64,000 nt of DNA from Parabacteroides timonensis (lineage in GTDB: Bacteria > Bacteroidota > Bacteroidia > Bacteroidales > Tannerellaceae), in NCBI RefSeq assembly GCF_900128505.1, contig NZ_LT669940.1:840883-904882 (forward strand), read 5' to 3'. The position numbers and the translations under genes are program-made. The notes below the pieces were generated by a model. It searched no databases and was not told the DNA's origin. It saw nothing but the letters and a program-made list of their open reading frames with translations. Position 1 is the stretch's first letter. Each line of letters opens with the position of its first letter. Of the stretch, positions 10,076-18,046 are shown piece after piece.

Positions 10076-10960
10076 TTTGAAATTCTGTTTCCTGAACTCC
10101 AACGGAGAAAATCCCATTACATTGGAGAATGTTCGGGAGAAATATTGAGACTCTTTAAAACCAAGCTTGTGAGCTATCTGATTGACTTTCATATCTGTCT
10201 GGATCAGAAGTTTGCAAGCTTTGTCTATTTTCAGGCGGGTAAAGTAGTCCATGGGAGAGTGCCCGATCTCTTTTACAAATTTACGGTAGAAATATGACTC
10301 CGAATAACCGCAAAACTTGGCAAAGTCTGACAATTTCAGGTTGGACTCAATATTATCGTTCATGAAATGTACCACACGGTTGATTACATTTTCTGAATAT
10401 TCCTTTTGCCGGAAACGATTACGGTAGATGTTGATGAAAAGGAATGAACCCAGAAAATGAGCAAAACAGAGGTTCGCATAATGCATATGATCCATGTCGG
10501 TACTCTCATTTAAGGTATTGAACATCTCTTCAAACAAGTCGATCCGTTCCTCTATCCGTGACTGTGCAGAGGGAGAAACTGATGTCGGCTTATCGAAACG
10601 GGAAGAGAAAAGCGAAGCTTTATCTCCTCTGAAATGTAACCAGTAGATAGTCCAGGGATCTTCATCATCCGCCCCGTAAGCATGCGGAATGTTACGGGGT
10701 AATATGATAAATTGGTTTGCTTCCAACATTTTCCGTTTTCCATACAGATCGATCCATCCCCGCCCATCTTTACAATAGATGAACAGATATTCGTCGCATC
10801 CCTCGGGACGGTTTATATAATGGTGGGATGCACGCGCAAAAAATCCCATCGAATAGAGATACAAGTCACCAGTAAGTGGACTGTCTTCCATTAGTTTGAT
10901 CATAGGGATCGGCAGATAGATGAAACGTTCGCCGGAAAAACCAAGTTCTACTTTTGCCAT
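10070..10960 (-). CDS. AraC-family transcriptional activator (AraC-1)
   Basis: Regulator of 296 aa. The N-terminal half is a cupin-type sensor (SHHYINRPEGCDEYLFIYC, NQFIILPRNIPHAYG, DPWTIYWLHF). The C-terminal third, about residues 190-296, holds two helix-turn-helix motifs (LKLSDFAKFCGYSESYFYRK, VNQIAHKLGFKESQYFSRTF) with the family ending MGFSPLEFRKQ. It is divergent from the GH38 gene, and an operator copy at 10995 lies between them. The natural inference is that it binds that operator and the copies at 8458 and 25344, controlling the mannosidase and the beta-helix/corrinoid operon. It is a clear paralog of the regulator at 62585, sharing GERF, GFF and NPWTIYW/DPWTIYW-type positions. Its end overlaps the GH97 remnant by a few bases. 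Confidence 0.93.
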   Translation of the reverse strand: MAKVELGFSGERFIYLPIPMIKLMEDSPLTGDLYLYSMGFFARASHHYINRPEGCDEYLFIYCKDGRGWIDLYGKRKMLEANQFIILPRNIPHAYGADDEDPWTIYWLHFRGDKASLFSSRFDKPTSVSPSAQSRIEERIDLFEEMFNTLNESTDMDHMHYANLCFAHFLGSFLFINIYRNRFRQKEYSENVINRVVHFMNDNIESNLKLSDFAKFCGYSESYFYRKFVKEIGHSPMDYFTRLKIDKACKLLIQTDMKVNQIAHKLGFKESQYFSRTFSNVMGFSPLEFRKQNFKL

Positions 10961-10987
10961 AATTCATATAATCGGATTGATACTGTA

Positions 10988-11141
10988 AAGTAAACAATAA
11001 TAATCCACGAAATAGTCAATTATTTGCTATTTATTATTGAAATTGTAGTTTATAATTTTGCTTTAACTTACACTTTACCTTATACCTGGTCGCTGTGGTG
11101 GTGAAGTAAACAAAATATCGCAAGATTGTATAAGTAAACAA
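10988..11141 (+). repeat. Three copies of AAGTAAACAA in the GH38 control region
   Basis: AAGTAAACAA occurs at 10988-10997, 11104-11113 and 11132-11141, one copy abutting the operator and two in the leader of the GH38 gene. It may be a second protein-binding site; no function can be read from the sequence. Confidence 0.5.
10995..11060 (+). promoter_or_regulatory. AraC-1 operator copy 2 plus -7 element
   Basis: CAATAATAATCCAC followed by GAAATAGTCAATTATTTGC and TATTTATT; the -7 element TAATTTTG (11053-11060) starts 58 bases from the first base, as at copies 1 and 3. It directs the GH38 gene at 11220 with a leader of about 150 nt and sits 35 bases upstream of the araC-1 start on the other strand, so it may also autoregulate. 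Confidence 0.8.
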
Positions 11142-11219
11142 TCGGAATGTCTATTGAATAGGAAATAAAAGTTTTTTTATTTTGTATGATGTGTAAATAG
11201 TTAATCTAAATGTAATAGA

Positions 11220-14114
11220 ATGAGAAAGAGAATTGTGTTCAGCTTATTGATATTCATGTTTTCCTCCATGGTTCAGGCAGAGATAAAACCCGGTGCGATC
11301 GATTATATCGTACGCCCGCTTTACGGTTACAGGGCCGACGGTGCACCCGGACGTATTGTGACGGTCCGGTTGAAAGGAGAGGAACTGAAAGGTGATCTTT
11401 CGGTCGAAGTGATAACCAAGGGGAAAACAGAAAAGAACCATTTTGTATTGAATGCGAAAGACTCGACAGAAGTAGATGTTATGTTACCTGCCACAGTACC
11501 TACAGAGAAGAAGTCGGAAGTCACATTTGTCCTCCGTGGGGTGGATAAGACATACAAGCAAAAGGTCAGTATTACCCCTATGCGTCACTGGAATGTTTAT
11601 CTGTACAACCATGCCCACGTGGATATAGGTTATACAAATACGCATAAGAACGTAGAGCAGCTTCATAAAAACAATATCATTGAAGGAATAAAACTGGCGG
11701 AAGAGACGAAGAATCATCCCGACGGTGCCCGTTTTGTCTGGAATCCGGAAGTAGGCTGGCCTATGGAGCGGTTGTGGCAATCCAATCCGGAGATGCGGGA
11801 TGAACTGGTTGAGTCCATGAAGAAAGGGCAGATATGTTTGGATGCCAGCTATCTGAATCTGAATACCAGTACCTGTGCCGATGAGGAATTGTTCCATGTC
11901 TTCAAGTTTACCCGCGAGATGCAACGGTTGAGCGGAGTTCCTTCGGATGTTTTCCAGCAGTTCGATATACCGGGTATGTCGTGGGGATTGATTCCGGTTA
12001 TGGCACAGGAGGGTGTTAAGTATATTATCTCATGGCCGAATACTGACCGCGCAGGAAATGCTCATAAGAATATGGATGGAAAACCCTTTTGGTGGGTAGG
12101 TCCCGACGGTAAATCGAAAGTATTGTTCCTTCAGCCGGGTGGTTATGCCAATAGTGGCAGTATGGGAAAAGGCGGAGAGACCGGACGTCCGTGGTTCGGA
12201 CAACGTGACCCGGCAAAAGTGCCGAAAGTGATCCGTATGGGATATGCCAATGTCGATTTTACCGAGAAACTGACGGCGTTGGAAAAAGAGAATTATCCGT
12301 ATGATTATACCGTTCTTTCCTGGTCGTTGTGGGATAACAACCCGTTGGATGCCGATGTCCCTTTTGCGGTGAAAGAGTGGAATGAAAAATATGCTTATCC
12401 GAAAATCATCATTAGCGGCGGTCATGAGATCATGTCGATGATAGAAGAGAAGTACGGTGACCAGTTGCCGGTCGTTTCCGGTGACTATACCGAATACTGG
12501 ACGGACGGTCTGGGTACGGCTGCCGGCCTGACAGCCAAGAACCGGAATGCCAAGGAAAAACTGGTGCAGGCAGAAACAATCTGGTCCATGCTGGCAGACG
12601 GAGGAAAAGCTCCGCGCGAAGATTTCGATGAGGCCTGGCGTTATATCCTGTTAGGTTCGGAACATACCTGGTGTTTTGAGAACCCAACCGAACCCTATTT
12701 CCAGGATGCCATTTGGAAAGTGAAACAGTCTTACTTCCATGAAGCCGAAGACCGTTCGATCGATATGCTGGATGAATCGCTGGCTCCTGCCACGGATAAG
12801 TCGAATGGGGCACTGGGGCCTAAAGAAGGTCCGGCAAATGGAGGTATCGCCGTCTTTAATACGCATTCCTGGCGGCAGAGCGGTGTGATTAGGCTGACGG
12901 AAAAAGAAAGTCTGAAAGGGGATAAAGTAGTCGACCAGAATGGTAAAGAGCTTCTTTCCCAACGTCTTTCTACCGGTGAGTTGTTGGTTTATGTGCCGGA
13001 AGTACCTGCGCTGAGTTCCCGTCATTTCCGGGTAGTGGAAGGTAAATGTTCTTTGTCAGGCAGTTGCAAAATAGAAGGAACGACACTGGAGAACGATTGT
13101 CTGACGGTTCATGTGGACCGGACAACCGGTAATATTGTTTCTTTATTGAAGAAAGGTTCTGAATATAACTATATCGCCCAGGGGGCCAATACCTTCTCCT
13201 GGTTACCGGCGAATGTGGATGCTCCGCAAGCGGATACGGTATTGTCTGTTTCCGTTGTCGAAGAAGGTCCTTTGGCTGTAGAACTGTGTGTGACATCGAA
13301 AGCAACCGGTTGCCGGAGTGTCTCCCGTTCTGTCCGTTTGCAGGCAGGGCAGCCGTGGGTGGAAATATCCAATGTCGTAGATAAATTGCCTTTGGTGGAG
13401 AAAGACGGTATTCATTTTGGCTTTGCCTTTAATCTTCCGAATTCAAAGACCCGTGTAGATATTCCGTGGGGTGTGATGGAAGTGGAGAAAGACCAGTGGC
13501 CGCAAGGTAATCGTAACTGGCTGGCGATGCAACGATGGCTGGACGTTTCGAATGCGACACATGGCGTAACCTGGTGTTCGCTGGATGCTCCTTTGTTTGA
13601 ATACGGCGATCGTTATGCCAATATCGCAATGGGCTGGGGAGGCCAGGGAAACTGGGTAACAAAACTTGATCCCAGTTCAACGGTCTATTCATGGGCGATG
13701 AATAATCACTGGCATACCAACTTCCCGTTGACACAGGATGGTCCTGTTCAGTTCCGTTACCGTTTGTATCCGCACGAAGCCTACGATGTGGTGGAAGCCA
13801 ACCGTTTCGGTATGGAACAGTCGCAGCCGCTGGTTTATGTTACAGCTGATAAAGACCCGCAGGTACAGCCTTTGATTGCTATCGATAACCAGAAGGTTTA
13901 CTCGACGATCATCAAGTCTCTGGAAACCGATCATACTTTAATTGTCCGCCTCCGCTCTCTTTCGGATAAAGAAGAAAACATCCGTCTCTCTTTCCCGAAA
14001 AAGACACCGAAAAACATCTCTGTTTGCGAACGCGAGGAGATTGCCGGAAAGAAAACTGACGGTAATCTGATGATGTCTCCATACGGACAGATGACGTTAA
14101 GACTGGAGTATTAG
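11220..14114 (+). CDS. GH38-type alpha-mannosidase, secreted
   Basis: Predicted periplasmic or secreted enzyme of 964 aa with signal peptide MRKRIVFSLLIFMFSSMVQA. The GH38 N-terminal catalytic signature HAHVDIGYTN (near residue 132) contains the metal-binding His and Asp. FDIPGMSWGLIPVMAQEGVKYI-type text follows, and the C-terminal half has the beta-sandwich domains of GH38 (HVDRTTGNIVSLLKKGSEY, HFGFAFNLPNSKT). The family hydrolyses alpha-mannosides with a zinc ion. Its distance from well-studied members means another alpha-linked sugar remains possible. It is a single-gene transcript driven by AraC-1 operator copy 2 and lies divergent from araC-1. Confidence 0.8.
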   Translation: MRKRIVFSLLIFMFSSMVQAEIKPGAIDYIVRPLYGYRADGAPGRIVTVRLKGEELKGDLSVEVITKGKTEKNHFVLNAKDSTEVDVMLPATVPTEKKSEVTFVLRGVDKTYKQKVSITPMRHWNVYLYNHAHVDIGYTNTHKNVEQLHKNNIIEGIKLAEETKNHPDGARFVWNPEVGWPMERLWQSNPEMRDELVESMKKGQICLDASYLNLNTSTCADEELFHVFKFTREMQRLSGVPSDVFQQFDIPGMSWGLIPVMAQEGVKYIISWPNTDRAGNAHKNMDGKPFWWVGPDGKSKVLFLQPGGYANSGSMGKGGETGRPWFGQRDPAKVPKVIRMGYANVDFTEKLTALEKENYPYDYTVLSWSLWDNNPLDADVPFAVKEWNEKYAYPKIIISGGHEIMSMIEEKYGDQLPVVSGDYTEYWTDGLGTAAGLTAKNRNAKEKLVQAETIWSMLADGGKAPREDFDEAWRYILLGSEHTWCFENPTEPYFQDAIWKVKQSYFHEAEDRSIDMLDESLAPATDKSNGALGPKEGPANGGIAVFNTHSWRQSGVIRLTEKESLKGDKVVDQNGKELLSQRLSTGELLVYVPEVPALSSRHFRVVEGKCSLSGSCKIEGTTLENDCLTVHVDRTTGNIVSLLKKGSEYNYIAQGANTFSWLPANVDAPQADTVLSVSVVEEGPLAVELCVTSKATGCRSVSRSVRLQAGQPWVEISNVVDKLPLVEKDGIHFGFAFNLPNSKTRVDIPWGVMEVEKDQWPQGNRNWLAMQRWLDVSNATHGVTWCSLDAPLFEYGDRYANIAMGWGGQGNWVTKLDPSSTVYSWAMNNHWHTNFPLTQDGPVQFRYRLYPHEAYDVVEANRFGMEQSQPLVYVTADKDPQVQPLIAIDNQKVYSTIIKSLETDHTLIVRLRSLSDKEENIRLSFPKKTPKNISVCEREEIAGKKTDGNLMMSPYGQMTLRLEY

Positions 14115-14244
14115 GGAGTAATATATTGAGATAGTAGTGCTGATAGGGTTGGCATAGTAGTGTGACTACCCTTGACACTACGATCTTGCTTTTGTAAGTT
14201 AGTTATCCTAAACTTATAGGATTACAGTTGTTTTTGAAAGAAAT

Positions 14245-14379
14245 GGCGTCACCTCTTCTACTTTGAGACTCTATCTTTGAGTTTCAAAGTAGAAGAGGTG
14301 ACACCACCAAAAAAAGTGGCGTCACCCTTGTAGTATAGGATAATCAACAGGTCTGTCCAGTAAAATCAAGGGTGACGCC
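14245..14379. repeat. Pair of long hairpins with shared GGCGTCACC ends
   Basis: Hairpin 1 has 27-base arms (14245-14271 and 14279-14305) matching at 25 of 27 positions around a 7-base loop. Hairpin 2 has 13-base perfect arms (14318-14330, 14367-14379) around 36 bases. Both begin with GGCGTCACC. The right arm of hairpin 1 can also pair with the left arm of hairpin 2 (GGTGACACCAC with GTGGCGTCACC, 10 of 11), so the structures compete. Confidence 0.85.
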
Positions 14380-14437
14380 GAAAAATAAAATTAAAACCTT
14401 GAAAACGGATGCCTCCCCATTATCTATTCTATGCCTA

Positions 14438-14503
14438 CCTTTTCAGAAAAAGCCGCCGACCTTTTAAAGAAAAGCTGCTGACCTTTTTCAAAAAAAGCTT
14501 ACG
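14438..14503. repeat. 22-bp periodic array, 3 units
   Basis: Three consecutive 22-base units (14438-14459, 14460-14481, 14482-14503) share CCTTTT at their start and AAAAGC near position 12-17. The same period occurs at three other intergenic loci in this window with unrelated unit sequences. Confidence 0.7.
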
Positions 14504-14535
14504 CTTTTGTTTGACTTGGTAGCCTATAAGGTTGG

Positions 14536-15552
14536 TTATTCCCGTGCTGTATGAATCATTGCGAACAGATTCTCAGAAGGTGTTGTTGAAGGAATGGCGC
14601 AACCGGCATTTAATATGAATCGGGGATTGTCTTTGAATATGTTCAGTAATTCTGAGGTTTTTTCTCTGACTAATTGAGGTGTACCGAATGCCAGTACTCC
14701 GGCTGGATCAATATTTCCGGCAAATACTGTTGTTCCACGCATTTTTTCTTCAGCCAGATGTATGTTCGTTTTATAATCCAGCTCTAGTACATCTGCCCCA
14801 CAGGTAATCATTTGATCGATAATAATATCTGTATTACCACAAATATGTAACAGATAAGGAATTCCCAATTCATGGGCATATTCACAAACTTTCTTTTCGT
14901 ATGGGAGTGCGAACCTTCCGTACATATCAGGAGATAACATAGAAGGACCAGCCGGACTATCACCGTTTGAAACCATATCGGCTCCGGCTTCTTTCATCAT
15001 TCGAATAAATTGTGAAGTCGCTTTATAACAATAGTCCAGTAGTGCAAAAACAGATTCTTCCTCTTCCAGACATAAGTCTATCATCATATTCTCTACGCCA
15101 CGAAGCATTGTCGCCAACGAGAATGGTGCCTGGTCACAATTCCCGCGTATATAAATTTCATCTTTGAAGTGAGCTTTTAATAAGGCTACAGCTTCACACC
15201 AGATATTTGCGTATCGGTAACTTTGTATGTCAACTGGTTTTAATTGGTCGACTTCAGCCAATGATGCTAAGATTCCTTCATGAGAGCGAGCCGGTTCTGT
15301 CTTCGGAAAGTCAACGTTTACACCACACGCGCCAGCAAGTGTAACCGTGTCGATATCTACCACAACACCATCATATTGATATTTTTCTACGGCACGGATA
15401 AAGCATTCGGCTATCACCCGTGGGTCGTTGCGGAACTGTTCCATCGTGTATCCGGCTTCGCTGACAGCCATCATAAAATTGTGCAGCATTATTGGGGTCT
15501 TATCCGGTTGCTTGCCGGAAAGAGCCGCTTGGATTCTTTCGTATCCTGTCAT
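14536..15552 (-). CDS. URO-D superfamily zinc-type methyltransferase (MtaA/CmuA-like)
   Basis: Cytoplasmic protein of 338 aa of the uroporphyrinogen decarboxylase superfamily. It starts MTGYERIQAALSGKQPD, typical of the corrinoid:acceptor methyltransferase branch, and lacks the Arg-rich pocket expected of true HemE. The zinc ligands of that branch are visible as LHICGN in the C-terminal half and NAGCAIPSTTPSEN near the end (His-X-Cys plus a distal Cys). Family members move a methyl group between a corrinoid protein and an acceptor, or from a methylated compound. It lies 11 bases after the sugar transporter gene, so the two form an operon under an AraC-2 type site. The same kind of protein lies at 29957, which points to methylated substrates for both regulons. 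Confidence 0.83.
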   Translation of the reverse strand: MTGYERIQAALSGKQPDKTPIMLHNFMMAVSEAGYTMEQFRNDPRVIAECFIRAVEKYQYDGVVVDIDTVTLAGACGVNVDFPKTEPARSHEGILASLAEVDQLKPVDIQSYRYANIWCEAVALLKAHFKDEIYIRGNCDQAPFSLATMLRGVENMMIDLCLEEEESVFALLDYCYKATSQFIRMMKEAGADMVSNGDSPAGPSMLSPDMYGRFALPYEKKVCEYAHELGIPYLLHICGNTDIIIDQMITCGADVLELDYKTNIHLAEEKMRGTTVFAGNIDPAGVLAFGTPQLVREKTSELLNIFKDNPRFILNAGCAIPSTTPSENLFAMIHTARE

Positions 15553-15563
15553 GTTAATTCTAT

Positions 15564-16892
15564 TTATGAGTTTTCTTTTTCGATTTCTTCCAGTGATTTG
15601 TTTCTTGTTTCAAACAGATATTTCTTAAAGAAAAAATACCCACATAAAGTTGCGATTGAAAAAAAAGCAAAACTGTATCCGCCTCCGTTGGGTAATGTTC
15701 TTGCTACTATGGGAAATAAGAAGGATATGCTTCCGTTTATCATCCAATTAAAGAGGGATCCGATCGACATGCCTTGCGAACGAATACTGTTCGGGAATAT
15801 TTCTCCAAGTAGTACCCATGTGACTGCACCCATTGACGATGCAAAAAAGGCAACAAAACCAACCAGTGAAAATAATAGGAGCCATGCTGGAAAATCGCTT
15901 CTAAAATATGAAAATGATAATAAAGCGAGAAATATAGACATTCCTATTGTTCCTGAAAGGAGTAATTTTTTTCGACCAACCCTATCGATTAATAATTTAG
16001 CCAATAGTGTAAATGTCAAGTTGGTTACTCCTATTATTACGGTTTGTCCGATGGCTGCATTTGTCGAGAATCCTGCAACTCTGAATATATCAGTTGCATA
16101 ATACATCACTATTGCAATACCTGATAATTGTTGGAATACGCCTACTGCGATCCCTATCAATATGAAGCGTAGGTAGGGTTTTTTGAATAGAGATGGATGT
16201 TCGTTCGTTTGACATTGTTGGAGATGAAGTGATTCCTTTATATTCTCTATGATTTTTTCACTTATTGCCGGTGAATTATTTTTCCTTAATATATGTCTTG
16301 CCTCTTCAATTGCATTTTGTTGGATAAGCCAGCGTGGACTGCGAGTGACTTTTAAAAGGCATAGGAAAAAAAATATGGAAGGAATAGACATTGATAAAAA
16401 CATATAGCGCCAGTTGTTTTCACCAGTGTCGATTAATAGATAATCAACAAAGAAAGCTGCCAATATCCCTACAACAACCCCTAATTGGAAATTAATAGAT
16501 GAGCTACCTCTTTTTTGAGCAGAAGTAATTTCTGATATATAAATCGGAACAGTTACAGAAACGATACCTACTGCAATACCCCCAAGTATACGAGCACATG
16601 CAAAAAGCCAAAAAGAAGAAGTTAAACCTGTTACTATAGCAGAAATCAAGAAAAAGCAAGCTGCGATTTTCATGGTTTCTCTGCGTCCGAATTTATCAGC
16701 CGGCCAACTGGCAATTGCTGCTCCGAAAATACAACCGAGTAAGCCTGAGCTTACAGACCAGCCAACCATTGTAGCAGAAAGATTAAAGTAGGATGTGAAA
16801 AATGGCATGGCTCCGTTAATAACTGCCGTATCGTAACCAAACAACATTCCTCCTAATAATGCAACCCAAAAGTATAAATAGTGTGCGTTCAT
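15564..16892 (-). CDS. MFS sugar porter (sugar:proton symporter family)
   Basis: Inner-membrane transporter of 442 aa with about 12 hydrophobic helices. Sugar-porter marks are clear: FGYDTAVINGAMPF in helix 1, DKFGRRETMK between helices 2 and 3, ARILGGIAVGIVSVTVPIYI with the PIYISE motif, RSPRWLI in the central loop, and DRVGRKKLLL in the second half. The family imports monosaccharides such as xylose, glucose or inositol; which sugar is not readable. It is followed by the URO-D type methyltransferase gene, which suggests that the imported sugar is methylated or linked to one-carbon transfer. The start ATG at 16890-16892 is only about 15 bases from the predicted -7 element, so the mRNA leader is very short. 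Confidence 0.92.
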   Translation of the reverse strand: MNAHYLYFWVALLGGMLFGYDTAVINGAMPFFTSYFNLSATMVGWSVSSGLLGCIFGAAIASWPADKFGRRETMKIAACFFLISAIVTGLTSSFWLFACARILGGIAVGIVSVTVPIYISEITSAQKRGSSSINFQLGVVVGILAAFFVDYLLIDTGENNWRYMFLSMSIPSIFFFLCLLKVTRSPRWLIQQNAIEEARHILRKNNSPAISEKIIENIKESLHLQQCQTNEHPSLFKKPYLRFILIGIAVGVFQQLSGIAIVMYYATDIFRVAGFSTNAAIGQTVIIGVTNLTFTLLAKLLIDRVGRKKLLLSGTIGMSIFLALLSFSYFRSDFPAWLLLFSLVGFVAFFASSMGAVTWVLLGEIFPNSIRSQGMSIGSLFNWMINGSISFLFPIVARTLPNGGGYSFAFFSIATLCGYFFFKKYLFETRNKSLEEIEKENS

Positions 16893-16907
16893 GGATTTAT
16901 TTTTCTG

Positions 16908-16965
16908 TAAAAATATCCATAATTGATTTTTTTTTGATTAAAAGCTGTATTATAGCACTATTTTG
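16908..16965 (-). promoter_or_regulatory. AraC-2 operator copy A plus -7 element
   Basis: On the minus strand CAAAATAGTGCTATAAT runs from 16965 to 16949. The -7-like TATTTTTA (16915 to 16908) starts exactly 41 bases after the first base of GCTATAAT, the same spacing as at copies B and C, and matches TAnnTTTG at 7 of 8 positions. ATAG-TG-CTAT is an inverted repeat. It drives the transporter/methyltransferase operon. Confidence 0.75.
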
Positions 16966-16968
16966 AAT

Positions 16969-17835
16969 TTATATTTTATCTGTAGCTTTTTTATGCGAAG
17001 TAGGAGAATAACCGTTATACTGCTTGAAAACTGTAGAAAAGTATGCTGGAGATGAAAAGCCCAAATCATAAGCAATATTTTTTATAGGAAGTTCCTGTTC
17101 TTCTATTAGTATTTGGGCTTTTTCAACTTTCTTTCGGATAATGTATTCAGCGGGAGGAATTCCAGTTTCTTCTTTGAATAGATGTTTAAACCTGGAAAGA
17201 GATAAGCTGCATTTGTCGGCTAAAAGTTCCAAATCTAGCATGTCAAACAGATTGTCATCTATATACTGTATAATTTCTGTTATACGTTCACTATAGAATC
17301 GGGTTTGCTTTTTTTCTCCGGAATGGATGATATGGAGCAGAAAAGAGACAAGTTGGTTATTTAATTCCATTTTGGTCAACGTGTCTCTATTTTGGAAGTA
17401 AATACGTATAATTCTCTGCAGTAAACGTTCACACTCGACATCTCCTTTAAAAAGTCGAGAGGGAAGTTGTAAGATTCGATTGAAGAGTTCTTGTGCCTCT
17501 GAAAAACTTAAGCCCAAATATTCTTTACTTTTTTCCGGTGATTTTAGAATCATCCAATACAAAATTCCTTTTTCTTCCGGAACGTTGCCGGTTCCATGTA
17601 TTTCATTGGGGAATGTGATGAACACATCGCCACCATATAGTTTAAAAGTCTTTTCTCCAACGAAGTACTCCTGGCTTCCTTTTGCCAGAAAACAAATTTC
17701 AAGCATATCTGGATGATTATGTGGAAGAAGGTTTGTTTGCGCATTTACATAATTATATCGCCCAAACTCATCGAAGACATCTATATCATGTCTTTTCATA
17801 TCCAATATTAAGCGACTGATATCTTTGTTTCTCAT
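16969..17835 (-). CDS. AraC-family transcriptional regulator (AraC-2)
   Basis: Regulator of 288 aa. The N-terminal cupin sensor shows NLLPHNHPDMLEICFLAKG and GGDVFITFPNEIHG. The C-terminal double helix-turn-helix spans about residues 185-285 (LELLADKCSLSLSRFKHLFK and IKNIAYDLGFSSPAYFSTVF) and ends YNGYSPTSHKK. Its own promoter probably has the minus-strand -7 TATTTTTG at 17869-17876. Operator-like copies of AAATAGTGCTATAAT lie on both sides of it (upstream of the transporter operon, upstream of the gene at 18047 and upstream of susC at 20506), so it is the likely regulator of this block. It is not closely similar to AraC-1. Confidence 0.92.
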   Translation of the reverse strand: MRNKDISRLILDMKRHDIDVFDEFGRYNYVNAQTNLLPHNHPDMLEICFLAKGSQEYFVGEKTFKLYGGDVFITFPNEIHGTGNVPEEKGILYWMILKSPEKSKEYLGLSFSEAQELFNRILQLPSRLFKGDVECERLLQRIIRIYFQNRDTLTKMELNNQLVSFLLHIIHSGEKKQTRFYSERITEIIQYIDDNLFDMLDLELLADKCSLSLSRFKHLFKEETGIPPAEYIIRKKVEKAQILIEEQELPIKNIAYDLGFSSPAYFSTVFKQYNGYSPTSHKKATDKI

Positions 17836-17868
17836 TTGTATTATGATTTTATAAGTTACGACTTGTTA

Positions 17869-17876
17869 CAAAAATA
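17869..17876 (-). promoter_or_regulatory. -7 element for araC-2
   Basis: TATTTTTG on the minus strand fits the Bacteroidetes -7 consensus TAnnTTTG and lies 34 bases before the araC-2 start codon. Confidence 0.55.
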
Positions 17877-17921
17877 AGAATAAAATTAAAGACAAAGAGA
17901 ATGTGTGTATATGAAAACATT

Positions 17922-17979
17922 TGAAATAGTGCTATAATATTCTTTTAAACTTATAATTCGTAGTCAATTTTTACTTTTG
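17922..17979 (+). promoter_or_regulatory. AraC-2 operator copy B plus -7 element
   Basis: TGAAATAGTGCTATAAT at 17922-17938; the -7 element TACTTTTG at 17972-17979 starts 41 bases after the first base of GCTATAAT. It drives the gene at 18047. Confidence 0.8.
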
Positions 17980-18046
17980 CAAAGTATATAATACATTTTG
18001 AATATACTAATTTTTGAAAAAATATAATCACCTTAAAATTATTATC

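Larger units (their letters stand above)
14115..14535. other. Convergent intergenic region rich in hairpins and repeats
   Basis: No gene is seen. It holds two nested hairpins (14245-14379) and a 22-bp periodic array (14438-14503) between the ends of the GH38 gene and the URO-D family gene. No ordinary terminator with a long T tract is obvious, so the hairpins probably serve as one. Confidence 0.7.

Noticed and set aside
14536..15552. True uroporphyrinogen decarboxylase (HemE)
   Set aside because: Zinc His/Cys motifs and the family start are of the methyltransferase branch, and the gene is paired with a sugar transporter.
15280..16101. 273-codon open frame on the plus strand
   Set aside because: Opposite the transporter and methyltransferase genes; crosses both without any domain.
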